Program-made: the position numbers and the translations under genes
DNA from: Cerasibacillus terrae
Lineage (GTDB): Bacteria > Bacillota > Bacilli > Bacillales > Amphibacillaceae
DNA length: 64,000 bases
Assembly (NCBI RefSeq): GCF_008039555.1
Contig: NZ_VDUW01000001.1
Coordinates: 124,001 to 188,000 of the forward strand
Direction: 5' to 3'
The notes under the pieces: generated by a model
The model's input: only the letters and a program-made list of their open reading frames with translations
Told to the model about the DNA's origin: nothing
The model's database searches: none
Part shown: in pieces, positions 9,927-19,141 of the stretch
How the letters are laid out: every line of letters starts with the position of its first letter
Numbering within the stretch: the stretch's first letter is position 1

Positions 9927-10524
9927 ATTTATTATTTTTTTGGTGATTCGATTGCTCATCTTGTGTGTCATTTAATTTTTCTCTTTCATCTTTTGGCATC
10001 TTTTGTTTGTTTTGATCTGGCTCTATTGGCTGTTGTTGTGGTGTGGGAAGGTCTGGCATGTACCTTCCAATAATTGCAGCTAATTCTTCAATGACACCTT
10101 GTACAGGGTATCCTTGACTTATTTTATCTCCCATATTTCTTATACGTTGGTTAATATCGCCATCTGCAATAACTACAGCGGTTTTCCCGTAGGTATCATC
10201 ACGTAAAGCCTCAGATACAGTATATTTGATGGTGCCAACCCTTGATTGATTGAGTTTTTGATCTACATCAATTCCAACGACAGCATATGGCCCCGCAACA
10301 ATTGCTGCAGAGTCTTCTACATTTGGTGTTTGCGCTGCAATATTTGCCAAATGGTTGGCGATTTGTTCATTTGACCTATTCGCTTTACCCGATTGATCAG
10401 ACTGCTTCACTTGGACAAAACGATTGTTATCATTTTCAGACTGTAAAGATTTTTCTTCATTCGTTTGCATACAACCAGACAATAGAGTAACACCGATAAT
10501 TAAAACAAGGGTACGAATATTCAT
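9925..10524 (-). CDS. YhcN/YlaJ-family sporulation lipoprotein
   Basis: A 199-aa lipoprotein: signal peptide with lipobox LLSGC (Cys18), an Asn/Gln/Ser-rich spacer, a conserved core at about residues 55-150 (IVAGPYAVVGIDVD, then KYTVSEAL and TAVVIADGD), and a Pro/Gln/Lys-rich hydrophilic tail. This is the layout of the YhcN/YlaJ family, spore-associated lipoproteins in Bacillus. AGGAGG lies before the ATG. The position between ylaH and ylaL points to YlaJ. A TATAAT lies about 60 nt upstream on the minus strand. Confidence 0.82.
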   Translation of the reverse strand: MNIRTLVLIIGVTLLSGCMQTNEEKSLQSENDNNRFVQVKQSDQSGKANRSNEQIANHLANIAAQTPNVEDSAAIVAGPYAVVGIDVDQKLNQSRVGTIKYTVSEALRDDTYGKTAVVIADGDINQRIRNMGDKISQGYPVQGVIEELAAIIGRYMPDLPTPQQQPIEPDQNKQKMPKDEREKLNDTQDEQSNHQKNNK

Positions 10525-10649
10525 TTAGCATTCCTCCTAAAAATAATGGACATGTTGTATTATTTTTAGTGTTAAATGCTAAATTATACGAAAAAGAATA
10601 AACATTTTTTAAAAGATGGGGTTCGATGATTCAAATGTTTTATCTTAAA

Positions 10650-10689
10650 TTAATTGGCTATATGAATATAGATTAAAGTTTCACTTTAT
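10650..10689 (+). repeat. Dispersed repeat, mini copy F
   Basis: 40 nt from TTAATTGGCTA to AGTTTCACTTTAT: 5' and 3' ends of the long repeat joined without the middle. It is the most degenerate mini copy and contains the palindrome CTATATGAATATAG. It overlaps the end of the YlaL-like gene. Confidence 0.55.
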
Positions 10690-11174
10690 TCAATTATAAT
10701 TTTTGAAATTCCCTTGATTGGCTTGTCTTGATTGGAACCGTCTTTAAAATAAAGATGTACTGGTCCATTTTCTGAAACTATTTTTCCATTCACAGCAAAA
10801 AGTAAGTATGAATTCCATAATTGATTTAAAGAAATATTTATATTTCCTTTATTTGTTTCTAATGATACATTTTTTGCGTCTGAATTTATTTCCGCATGCT
10901 CTAAAAAGTGATGGATCGGCATGACATAGGAATTTTTTAATGCTTCTTCCCTTTCTTTTTTTGATATGCTTTTATTAACGGGAGGTTTAATGTGTTCATG
11001 GTGATACCAGTCATTATTTTGAATTGCATTTTTATATTTTTCTTCCTCCGTCATTTCTTTCTCTGAAGTATGAAGAAATGCTTCTTCTAATAAAATTTTT
11101 CGATCATCAAAGATCCAAACAGTAGGATCTAATGTAATCGGATATGTAACGTTTCCTACAATAGGTACAATCAT
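10686..11174 (-). CDS. YlaL-like conserved protein
   Basis: 162 aa, soluble, without signal peptide. The N-terminus MIVPIVGNVTYPITLDPTVW and the following IFDDRKILLEEAF form a conserved-looking block, and the rest is charged. AAAGGTGG precedes the ATG. Size and position, between the ylaJ-like gene and ylaN, fit B. subtilis YlaL, whose function is unknown. I recall similar proteins being labelled peptidyl-prolyl isomerase, but see no PPIase motif and do not adopt this. Confidence 0.6.
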   Translation of the reverse strand: MIVPIVGNVTYPITLDPTVWIFDDRKILLEEAFLHTSEKEMTEEEKYKNAIQNNDWYHHEHIKPPVNKSISKKEREEALKNSYVMPIHHFLEHAEINSDAKNVSLETNKGNINISLNQLWNSYLLFAVNGKIVSENGPVHLYFKDGSNQDKPIKGISKIIIE

Positions 11175-11515
11175 TTTTGTTCCACCTTTCTATACTATCC
11201 CTATTAGAATAACAGACATCTATTCAAATATCACGAAACAAGTATTTTAAAATATATACAGAAAAATATTTATTACACAACTTTATTTTACACGATTATT
11301 AGGTATTTTTTTGGGGAAATTACTATGATTATTTAGATTGAAAAAGATTATGTGAAAGGATAGGAGGATTGATAAATAATTCGTCTTTATATTTGCATTT
11401 TGGAATGGCAAGCGATAAGATAAAGATATATCATAAATTGGCAATTGATTTGTTTACAGACAACATACTCTTAATCATTTGTTGTGCTAAGTTTTTGATG
11501 GAGGGGATGTATTTG
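11175..11515. other. Divergent ylaL/ylaN region with an alternative upstream ylaN start
   Basis: AT-rich; no separate gene. A TTG at 11369, directly after AGGATAGGAGGA, opens a frame that runs without a stop into ylaN and would add 49 residues. The usual YlaN start at 11516 has its own ribosome binding site, so the extension is only a possibility. Confidence 0.4.
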
Positions 11516-11797
11516 ATGCCTGAGTTAACGATTAATTATCGTGAGGAAGCACGTGCCCTTCTTAAGGCTGATGCTGAAAAAATTTTACGACTCATAAAAG
11601 TCCAAATAGATAACTTAACAATGCCACAATGTCCTTTATACGAAGAAGTGTTGGATACACAAATGTTTGGTTTATCGAGAGAAATCGACTTTGCTATACG
11701 CCTAAACTTAATTAAGGAAAGTGAAGGGAAAGCTCTATTAGAAAATCTCGAAAAAGAACTTAATATTTTACATGAGAAAGCGCAAAAGTCTAGTTGA
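11516..11797 (+). CDS. ylaN: YlaN, Fur-associated iron-homeostasis protein (UPF0358)
   Basis: A 93-aa helical protein containing the strongly conserved block [20 protein letters not shown] and SREIDFA, diagnostic for YlaN. In B. subtilis YlaN is needed under iron limitation and acts on the iron regulator Fur; in S. aureus it is linked to Fe-S metabolism. I chose the ATG at 11516, 9 nt after GGAGGGG, because this gives the usual family length; TTG at 11513 is equally in frame. A terminator follows. Confidence 0.9.
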   Translation: MPELTINYREEARALLKADAEKILRLIKVQIDNLTMPQCPLYEEVLDTQMFGLSREIDFAIRLNLIKESEGKALLENLEKELNILHEKAQKSS

Positions 11798-11833
11798 TTT
11801 TCAAGATAGAGCATATAGAATGGAATAGAATAA

Positions 11834-11868
11834 AACTTTGCCTTAAGATTGAAAGGCAAGGTTTTTTT
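11834..11868 (+). terminator. Terminator after ylaN
   Basis: AACTTTGCCTT (11834-11844) pairs with AAGGCAAGGTT (11853-11863), then T7. Confidence 0.85.
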
Positions 11869-11919
11869 ATTTAAAATATACATAAGTCTGAAATTTTAAA
11901 TGTTTAATGTTGTGGTTTG

Positions 11920-11928
11920 TGTTATACT
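11920..11928 (+). promoter_or_regulatory. Extended -10 promoter of ftsW-pycA
   Basis: TGT directly before TATACT (11923-11928), with no clear -35. The TGTGTTATACTAATA around it is identical to the promoter of the SR1-like gene. Confidence 0.5.
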
Positions 11929-12001
11929 AATATAAAATGTGCCACACTATTTAAAATTTCCCCTGTATCGATATGGATTCTAAATGGTCGGAGAGATGCA
12001 C

Positions 12002-13195
12002 ATGTTAAAAAAGATAAAGAACTATGATTTTATACTATTATTTGCACCAATTATCTTAGCGGGATTTGGCATTGTAATGATTTATAGCGCTAGCATGGTG
12101 ACCGCAGTTATGGAAGGATTAGATAGTACATACTATCTTGTAAAACAAAGCCAGTGGTTTGTACTTGGTTTAGGAGGATTTATATTATTCTCTATTATTC
12201 CATATCAAAAATATGAGAAAGCAATTATTTGGATTATTGCTTTGGCATTATTCTCACTATTAGGTGTTTTGTTATTTGGTGATGCACGCGGAAATGCGAC
12301 AAGATGGTTGGAAATTGGACCTATTACGATTCAACCAACCGAATTTGTAAAATTGGGTCTTATTTTATATTTGGCTTCCGTATACTCAAAAAAACAAGCT
12401 TATATCAATGATTTTAAAAAAGGGGTTTTGCCGCCCCTCATTATGACGGTTATTATCATTGCGCTTGTTTTAAAACAGCCTGATGTTGGTTCGGCTGTAA
12501 CCATTTTTCTTATAGCGTGTACAATTGTTTTTTCTTCAGGTATGCGATTTAAGCATATACTCATTTTAGGTGGAGTAAGTATCCTCGTGGTAGCAGTGGC
12601 TATACCATATATGATTACAGATGAAAGAATTTCCCGTTTTACAGGTGCATATCAGCCATTTGAGGATCCAGAATCGGCTGGACATCATTTAATCCAATCC
12701 TATCTCGCAATTGGTGGAGGAGGAATAACGGGGGAAGGATTAGGCCAAAGTGTTCAGAAATTGGGCTTTTTATTTGGAGCACATACAGACTTTATCATGT
12801 CAGTAATTGCTGAAGAATTAGGTGTTTTCGGAGTAACAATTGTTATAGGACTATTATCTGCAATTGTTCTTCGGGGGATTTATATCTCCATAAAATGTAA
12901 AGATAGCTTTGGTGCATTAATGGCCATAGGTATATCATCTATGGTAGGAGTTCAAGCCCTTATCAACCTTGGTTCTATTAGTGGGTTATTACCTATTACA
13001 GGCATAACACTCCCATTTCTTAGTTATGGGGGATCCTCATTATTAGTATTGATGATTTCAATGGGGATTTTAAATAATATTGCTGCAACAACGAAGAGAA
13101 ATGAGAGGGGCCAAGGAACTGCCCAGACTGTACCACAAAAATTAAATCAACGGAATTTTGTTACTTACAGAGGGGGAAGAAAATGGTCAAGTTAA
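12002..13195 (+). CDS. ftsW: FtsW, septal peptidoglycan glycosyltransferase (SEDS family)
   Basis: Polytopic SEDS protein (397 aa, about ten membrane helices) that polymerises lipid II at the septum with a class B PBP. Family motifs: MIYSAS near the N-terminus, TRWLEIGPITIQPTEF, KQPDVGSA and the C-terminal TGITLPFLSYGGSS. Start set at 12002, 6 nt after CGGAGAG; in-frame ATGs at 11984 and 11996 lie before or against this site. It overlaps pyc by 13 nt. A second SEDS gene (spoVE) lies at 51480; this one matches B. subtilis ftsW beside pycA. Confidence 0.93.
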   Translation: MLKKIKNYDFILLFAPIILAGFGIVMIYSASMVTAVMEGLDSTYYLVKQSQWFVLGLGGFILFSIIPYQKYEKAIIWIIALALFSLLGVLLFGDARGNATRWLEIGPITIQPTEFVKLGLILYLASVYSKKQAYINDFKKGVLPPLIMTVIIIALVLKQPDVGSAVTIFLIACTIVFSSGMRFKHILILGGVSILVVAVAIPYMITDERISRFTGAYQPFEDPESAGHHLIQSYLAIGGGGITGEGLGQSVQKLGFLFGAHTDFIMSVIAEELGVFGVTIVIGLLSAIVLRGIYISIKCKDSFGALMAIGISSMVGVQALINLGSISGLLPITGITLPFLSYGGSSLLVLMISMGILNNIAATTKRNERGQGTAQTVPQKLNQRNFVTYRGGRKWSS

Positions 13196-16100
13196 ATCAA
13201 ATTAAAAAAATTATGGTTGCTAACCGAGGGGAAATTGCGATTCGGATATTCAGGGCTTGTACAGAATTAAATATTCGTACAGTAGCCATTTATTCAAAAG
13301 AAGATTCTGGTTCATATCATAGATATAAGGCAGATGAGGCATATTTAATTGGAGAAGGAAAAAAGCCAATTGATGCTTACTTAGATATTGAAGGAATTAT
13401 TAAATTAGCAAAAAGTGTGGGTGTAGATGCAATACATCCAGGGTATGGATTTTTATCAGAGAATATCGAATTTGCTAAGAGATGTGAAGAAGAAGGAATT
13501 ATTTTCATTGGACCAACAAGTGAACATTTGCATATGTTTGGGGATAAAGTAAGAGCTAGAACACAAGCGGTAAATGCTGAAATTCCGGTTATACCTGGAA
13601 GTGACGGCCCTGTTGATTCATTAGAAGACGTGGAAGCCTTTGGTAAGGAGCATGGGTACCCATTCATTATTAAAGCAACACTTGGTGGTGGGGGCCGCGG
13701 GATGCGTATTGTCCGTAGTCCTGAAAGTTTAAAAACAGCTTATGAAAGAGCTAAATCAGAGGCAAAAGCAGCTTTTGGTAATGATGAAGTCTACGTAGAA
13801 AAATTCATCGAAAATCCAAAACATATTGAAGTACAAATAATCGGTGATAAAGAAGGAAATATTGTTCATCTTTATGAAAGAGACTGTTCTGTTCAGCGTA
13901 GACATCAAAAGTTAGTAGAAGTAGCACCGAGCTTTTCCATCCCGAACCAACTACGTAAAGAAATCTGTGATGCATCTGTTAAATTAATGAAGCATGTTAA
14001 TTACATAAATGCAGGAACAGTAGAATTTTTAGTGACAGGAAATGACTTTTATTTTATTGAAGTAAACCCCCGTGTACAAGTGGAACATACAATCACAGAA
14101 ATGATTACTGGTGTTGACATTGTTCAAACCCAAATCAAAATTGCGGATGGACAAAATCTACATGGTTCCGTAATCGGCATTCCAGAACAAGAAGATATTA
14201 AAACATGGGGATTTGCCGTCCAATCACGTGTTACAACAGAAGATCCGTTAAATAATTTTATGCCTGATACAGGTAAGATTAATGTATATCGTACTGGTGG
14301 AGGATTTGGTGTCCGTTTAGATGCTGGAAATGGATTTCAAGGTGCAGAAATTTCACCGTACTATGATTCCCTACTTGTTAAAGTATCAACATGGGCTCTT
14401 GATTTTAAACAAGCAGTTCAAAAAATGGTTCGAAACCTACAAGAATTTCGAATTCGTGGTATTAAAACAAATATTCCATTTTTAGTAAATGTCATGTTAC
14501 ATGAGAAATTCTTATCAGGTGAATATAATACGACTTTTGTTGATGAAAGCCCAGAATTATTCGTCTTTCCGAAACGTAAAAACCGTGGGACGAAAATGCT
14601 TACTTATATTGCAAATACAACAATCAATGGTTTTGAAGGGTTGTCTAAAAAGAAAAAACCGAATTTTGACTCGATTACAATTCCCAAAACAACTGGATTA
14701 ACAGAATTAAAACCAGGAACAAAACAAATTTTAGAAGAAAAAGGTCCGGAAGGTGTAGCAAAATGGATGAAAGAGCAAGAAGAAGTATTATTAACAGATA
14801 CAACGTTCCGTGATGCGCATCAATCTCTACTTGCAACTCGAGTTCGTACAAAAGACTTATTAAATATAGCAGAGCCTACTGCACAGTTACTACCTAACTT
14901 ATTTTCCATGGAAATGTGGGGAGGAGCAACATTTGATGTAGCATATCGTTTCCTAAAAGAAGATCCATGGTCAAGATTACTGAAATTACGTGAAAAAATG
15001 CCGAATGTTTTATTCCAAATGTTACTTCGAGCAAGTAATGCAGTAGGATATAAAAATTACCCAGATAACCTAATTCAGCAGTTTGTATCAAAAAGTGCTG
15101 ATGCGGGAATTGATGTTTTCCGAGTATTTGATAGCTTGAACTGGGTTGAAAATATGATACCAGCCATTGAAGCAGTGAAAGAAAATAATAAAATAGCTGA
15201 AGCTACGATTTGTTATACTGGTGATATTCTAGACATCGGTCGCCAAAAATATGATTTAGAGTATTATAAAAATATGGCAAAACAGTTAGAGGATACTGGG
15301 GCACATATTTTGGGAATTAAAGATATGGCTGGTTTATTGAAACCAGAAGCAGCATACCAGTTAATCTATAGTTTGAAAGAAACAGTTGATTTACCAATCC
15401 ACTTACATACGCATGATACAAGTGGAAATGGGGTCTATACGTATGCTAAAGCGGTGGAAGCAGGTGTTGATGCAGTTGATGTTGCATGTAGCTCAATGGC
15501 AGGACATACTTCTCAGCCAAGTGCACAAACATTATACTACGCTTTAGGAAACTCTAAACGTCAACCAAATATAAATATTAAAGGATATGAACAACTATCC
15601 CAATACTGGGAACAAGTAAGAATGTATTATCAGGATTTTGAAAATGGAATGAATTCTCCACATACAGAAATTTACTTTCACGAAATGCCTGGAGGACAAT
15701 ATAGTAACTTACAACAACAGGCAAAAGCTGTGGGACTTGGCGAACGTTGGAACGAAGTAAAAACAATGTATCGTCGTGTGAATGATATGTTTGGGGATAT
15801 TATAAAAGTTACTCCGTCATCCAAAGTTGTTGGTGATATGGCTTTATTTATGGTGCAAAACAACTTAACAGAAGATGATGTCTATGAAAAAGGAGATACT
15901 ATTGATTTTCCAGATTCTGTAATTGAATTTTTCCAAGGTTATATTGGACAACCTTATCAAGGATTTCCGCAAGAATTACAAAGAATCATTTTAAAAGGAA
16001 AAAAACCGATAACAAAACGTCCTGGAGAATTATTGGAACCAGTTAATTTCCAAGAATCAAGAAATACGTTATTTAAACAACTTGATCGTCAAGTAACTAG

Positions 16101-16626
16101 TTTTGATTTAATTGCTCATGCCTTATATCCAAAAGTATTTATGGATTATCATAAGTTTCACAATGAATTTGGTGATGTTTCTGTATTAGATACTCCAACA
16201 TTCTTCTACGGTATGAAACTCGGAGAAGAAATAGAAGTGGAAATAGAAAAAGGGAAAACATTGTTCGTCAAATTGATTTCTATTTCTGAGGCACGATCAG
16301 ATGGTACACGAGCTGTTTATTTCGAATTAAATGGACAACCACGTGTTGTTACTGTAAAAGATGAAAGTATTGACGCAGATTATAAAGCAGCACCAAAGGC
16401 TGATCCATCAAATGAAAAGCATATCGGTGCAACGATGCCTGGTACGGTAGTGAATGTAATTTGTGAAGATGGAGAAAAAGTAGACAAAGGGGAACATTTA
16501 ATCATTACGGAAGCAATGAAAATGGAAACTACGGTTCAAGCTCCATTTGCAGGCGTTATTAAAAAAGTACATGTAAATAATAATGATGCAATAGCAGTTG
16601 GTGATTTATTGATTGAGTTTGAATAA
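13183..16626 (+). CDS. pyc: Pyruvate carboxylase
   Basis: Biotin enzyme that carboxylates pyruvate to oxaloacetate (anaplerosis). At 1147 aa it is a full-length single-chain form. Order: biotin carboxylase (residues 1-450, ATP-grasp GGGGRGMR), carboxyltransferase TIM barrel (about 530-800, LLTDTTFRDAHQSL), allosteric/linker region and C-terminal biotinyl domain with EAMKMET (biotinylated Lys1113). The start overlaps the end of ftsW and follows AGAGGGGGAAG, so it is translationally coupled. Bounded by a bidirectional terminator. Confidence 0.97.
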   Translation: MVKLNQIKKIMVANRGEIAIRIFRACTELNIRTVAIYSKEDSGSYHRYKADEAYLIGEGKKPIDAYLDIEGIIKLAKSVGVDAIHPGYGFLSENIEFAKRCEEEGIIFIGPTSEHLHMFGDKVRARTQAVNAEIPVIPGSDGPVDSLEDVEAFGKEHGYPFIIKATLGGGGRGMRIVRSPESLKTAYERAKSEAKAAFGNDEVYVEKFIENPKHIEVQIIGDKEGNIVHLYERDCSVQRRHQKLVEVAPSFSIPNQLRKEICDASVKLMKHVNYINAGTVEFLVTGNDFYFIEVNPRVQVEHTITEMITGVDIVQTQIKIADGQNLHGSVIGIPEQEDIKTWGFAVQSRVTTEDPLNNFMPDTGKINVYRTGGGFGVRLDAGNGFQGAEISPYYDSLLVKVSTWALDFKQAVQKMVRNLQEFRIRGIKTNIPFLVNVMLHEKFLSGEYNTTFVDESPELFVFPKRKNRGTKMLTYIANTTINGFEGLSKKKKPNFDSITIPKTTGLTELKPGTKQILEEKGPEGVAKWMKEQEEVLLTDTTFRDAHQSLLATRVRTKDLLNIAEPTAQLLPNLFSMEMWGGATFDVAYRFLKEDPWSRLLKLREKMPNVLFQMLLRASNAVGYKNYPDNLIQQFVSKSADAGIDVFRVFDSLNWVENMIPAIEAVKENNKIAEATICYTGDILDIGRQKYDLEYYKNMAKQLEDTGAHILGIKDMAGLLKPEAAYQLIYSLKETVDLPIHLHTHDTSGNGVYTYAKAVEAGVDAVDVACSSMAGHTSQPSAQTLYYALGNSKRQPNINIKGYEQLSQYWEQVRMYYQDFENGMNSPHTEIYFHEMPGGQYSNLQQQAKAVGLGERWNEVKTMYRRVNDMFGDIIKVTPSSKVVGDMALFMVQNNLTEDDVYEKGDTIDFPDSVIEFFQGYIGQPYQGFPQELQRIILKGKKPITKRPGELLEPVNFQESRNTLFKQLDRQVTSFDLIAHALYPKVFMDYHKFHNEFGDVSVLDTPTFFYGMKLGEEIEVEIEKGKTLFVKLISISEARSDGTRAVYFELNGQPRVVTVKDESIDADYKAAPKADPSNEKHIGATMPGTVVNVICEDGEKVDKGEHLIITEAMKMETTVQAPFAGVIKKVHVNNNDAIAVGDLLIEFE

Positions 16627-16633
16627 CAAAACA

Positions 16634-16671
16634 ATAAAAACAGGTAGCAACAAATAGCTACCTGTTTTTAT
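16634..16671. terminator. Bidirectional terminator between pyc and ctaA
   Basis: Stem ATAAAAACAGGTAGC / GCTACCTGTTTTTAT with an 8-nt loop; A-rich and T-rich flanks make it usable from both sides. Confidence 0.88.
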
Positions 16672-16677
16672 TACTCT

Positions 16678-17595
16678 TTATTTACTTTCTTCAGAAGCAC
16701 TTCTTGATGATAATAAGATAAAATAACATAAGAGAGCAAAGAAACATGAAATGACTAAAGCATGTAATAAAGCAACGCCAAGGTTTAATGATGTGAAAAT
16801 AATTAAAGCACCAAAAATGACTTGTAATGTAATTAGGATAATCATGAATATGGAGCCTCCGTACATTACCTGATTATCTCTGTACTGCTTCATCATTCTT
16901 ACAAAGAAAGTAATAGTCCATAAAAATAATATTCCTGCAATGAATCGATGACCCATTTGTACAGCTTGTTCAAATGAATAATCAGAAATTGCAAATGGCG
17001 AGTCATTGAAACAAAAAGGCCAATCTGCACAAACTAAATTTGCATTCGTGTGCCTGACTAATGCACCAGTATATACAGCAATTAATGTGTAGATGGTCAA
17101 CAGATAAATTTCAATTCGGTGTTTCTTTCTTATAAACAAATTCTCTGTATCTAATTTTTTATCTACTTCAAAAATAAGCAAGGATAATAAAAAGACAGAT
17201 GCAAAAGATATAAGGGAGATACCGAAATGAAGAGCTAATACAAAATCAGATTGTCCCCAACGAACAGCAGCAGCTCCGATTAATCCTTGCAAAATTAAAA
17301 ATAATACAGAAACAAATGAAAGGAATTTTACTTCCCGGATATGACCAATATGTTTCCATGCAAGGTAAGCTAAGGCTAGAATTACAATCCCACCGATTCC
17401 AGATACAACACGGTGGCTTAGTTCTATTATAAGCTCTGGAGTAATTTCAGATGGAATGAGCTCCCCATGGCATAGAGGCCAACTTTTTCCGCATCCATCT
17501 CCTGAATCTGTTTTTGTAACCAACGCACCACCCATTAGTATGAATACCATTATTATACTGGCTGTAACAGACAACCATTTTAAAGTTCTTACCAT
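16678..17595 (-). CDS. ctaA: Heme A synthase
   Basis: Membrane enzyme (305 aa, eight helices) that oxidises the C8 methyl of heme O to give heme A for cytochrome oxidase. Both Bacillus-type cysteine pairs are present (Cys35/Cys42 and Cys189/Cys195), with conserved heme-ligand candidates His61, His123 and His216. Divergent from ctaB, as in B. subtilis. A candidate promoter lies at 17665-17693. Confidence 0.95.
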   Translation of the reverse strand: MVRTLKWLSVTASIIMVFILMGGALVTKTDSGDGCGKSWPLCHGELIPSEITPELIIELSHRVVSGIGGIVILALAYLAWKHIGHIREVKFLSFVSVLFLILQGLIGAAAVRWGQSDFVLALHFGISLISFASVFLLSLLIFEVDKKLDTENLFIRKKHRIEIYLLTIYTLIAVYTGALVRHTNANLVCADWPFCFNDSPFAISDYSFEQAVQMGHRFIAGILFLWTITFFVRMMKQYRDNQVMYGGSIFMIILITLQVIFGALIIFTSLNLGVALLHALVISCFFALLCYFILLSSRSASEESK

Positions 17596-17664
17596 AATAT
17601 TGCCTCTCTCCAGCTGATTATTATTTTATATTTTTTAAACCTGGTTTTAATGATAATGGTTAAT

Positions 17665-17693
17665 GATATAATAAATCAAATAAATTGTAACAA
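17665..17693 (-). promoter_or_regulatory. Candidate promoter of ctaA
   Basis: Minus strand: TTGTTA (17688-17693), 17-nt spacer, TATATC (17665-17670). Confidence 0.45.
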
Positions 17694-17922
17694 ATAGTGA
17701 TAAATGTCACGTAATTGTTACACATTCATGACATTCTACCATTTCCACAGTGTAAAAAGGTAAAAATACTTGCAAAAAGGCGTTTAGTTTGCTAGAAATA
17801 ATGTAGGGGAATATCGCAATTCTAATTTTAGTTAAGATGCAGAAGGGATTATACATAAAAACATACTATAAAACCTTATTAAACAAAGTGTTGCATGTGC
17901 TTTCTTTATTCTTAGCTTCTAA

Positions 17923-17952
17923 TTTCACAAAACTGACACATCTATTGTATAA
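17923..17952 (+). promoter_or_regulatory. Candidate distal promoter of ctaB
   Basis: TTCACA (17923-17928), 18-nt spacer, TATAAT (17947-17952). Confidence 0.4.
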
Positions 17953-18040
17953 TTGAACAAAATGTGAATAAAGCCATGCATAATAAAGAAGTAGGTTTAG
18001 TCTCTATCTGAAAGAAGTTCTAGCATCATAATTTTTATGG

Positions 18041-18068
18041 TTGTAATAAAGCAATATATCAGTATAAT
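18041..18068 (+). promoter_or_regulatory. Candidate proximal promoter of ctaB
   Basis: TTGTAA (18041-18046), 16-nt spacer, perfect TATAAT (18063-18068), 84 nt before the ctaB start. Confidence 0.6.
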
Positions 18069-18151
18069 GTATATCGTCTTTATTTTAGAGAGGAACTTTT
18101 TTAACAATCATTTTAGCTTTATTAATGATTAGAAGGGAGGATTATGGAAAA

Positions 18152-19084
18152 TTGAGTAAGACAGAAATAACTCCCGAATTAGGGACTAAGTCTACTTCAT
18201 TCAACAAAGATACTACATGGATTACAGAGCTAAAGGCATTAGTTAAAATCGGTATTGTCAATTCAAATTTAATCACTACCTTTGTTGGATTTTGGTTAGC
18301 ACTTCATGTTACAGGATCATCATTTATTAATAACATAGAGGCATTTATTTTAACAATCGTTGGCTCTGCACTAGTTATTGCAGGTGGGGCTGTTTTAAAT
18401 AATTGGTATGATGTTGATATTGATCCTGTCATGAAACGAACAAAACTAAGACCAACTGTTACAGGTAGGATATCATTAAAAGTTGCCTTTAGAATTGGTT
18501 TTTTATTATCTGTTGTAGGCCATGCATTCTTGTTGACGGTTAGCTGGCAAGCAGCACTATGGGCTTTTGTAGGCTGGTTTACCTATGTAGTGTTGTATAC
18601 AATGTGGTCAAAAAGAAAATATACATTAAACACGATTGTAGGTAGTATATCCGGGGCAGTGCCACCACTAATAGGTTGGACGGCAGTAAGCCAGGAACTT
18701 CACATAATACCAGTGACATTGTTTTCTATTATGTTTATCTGGCAAATTCCTCATTTCTTAGCATTAGCAATGAAAAAAAGTGAAGAATATAAGAAAGCTC
18801 AAGTTCCTATGCTTCCGGCGGTTTATGGATTTGATATGACCAAGCGTCAAATTGTTATTTATATTGCTTGTTTATTACCATTACCATTTTTCATGTTTTC
18901 CCTTGGTAAAGCATTCTTAATAATTGCAAGCATATTAAACATTGCTTGGCTGATTTTAGGAGTTATGGGCTTTTTCATGAAAGATGATTTAAAATGGGCC
19001 AATATCATTTTTATTTATTCGTTAAACTATCTAACAATACTTTTTATTACGATGGCAATTGTCACAATAGATTTCCCCTTATAA
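18152..19084 (+). CDS. ctaB: Protoheme IX farnesyltransferase (heme O synthase)
   Basis: UbiA-type prenyltransferase (310 aa, about nine helices) that adds farnesyl to heme B, making heme O, the substrate of CtaA. The prenyl-diphosphate motif NNWYDVDID with following RPTVTG is near residues 92-115, and a second Asp-rich segment contains YGFDMTK. I chose TTG at 18152, 11 nt after AAGGGAGG; an in-frame ATG at 18125 lacks a ribosome binding site. Confidence 0.94.
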   Translation: MSKTEITPELGTKSTSFNKDTTWITELKALVKIGIVNSNLITTFVGFWLALHVTGSSFINNIEAFILTIVGSALVIAGGAVLNNWYDVDIDPVMKRTKLRPTVTGRISLKVAFRIGFLLSVVGHAFLLTVSWQAALWAFVGWFTYVVLYTMWSKRKYTLNTIVGSISGAVPPLIGWTAVSQELHIIPVTLFSIMFIWQIPHFLALAMKKSEEYKKAQVPMLPAVYGFDMTKRQIVIYIACLLPLPFFMFSLGKAFLIIASILNIAWLILGVMGFFMKDDLKWANIIFIYSLNYLTILFITMAIVTIDFPL

Positions 19085-19141
19085 GATTGTCATTCTAATG
19101 AAAGATGTATTAATTGAAAATGAGAAAGAGAGGTATAAAAA

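Larger units (their letters stand above)
17596..18151. other. ctaA-ctaB divergent control region
   Basis: 555 nt without a gene. It holds one candidate ctaA promoter, two candidate ctaB promoters, and a nested inverted repeat at 17703-17735: outer arms AATGTCA and TGACATT, inner palindrome GTAATTGTTAC. The repeat lies just upstream of the ctaA -35, so it may be an operator. No known operator consensus was assigned. Confidence 0.5.
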
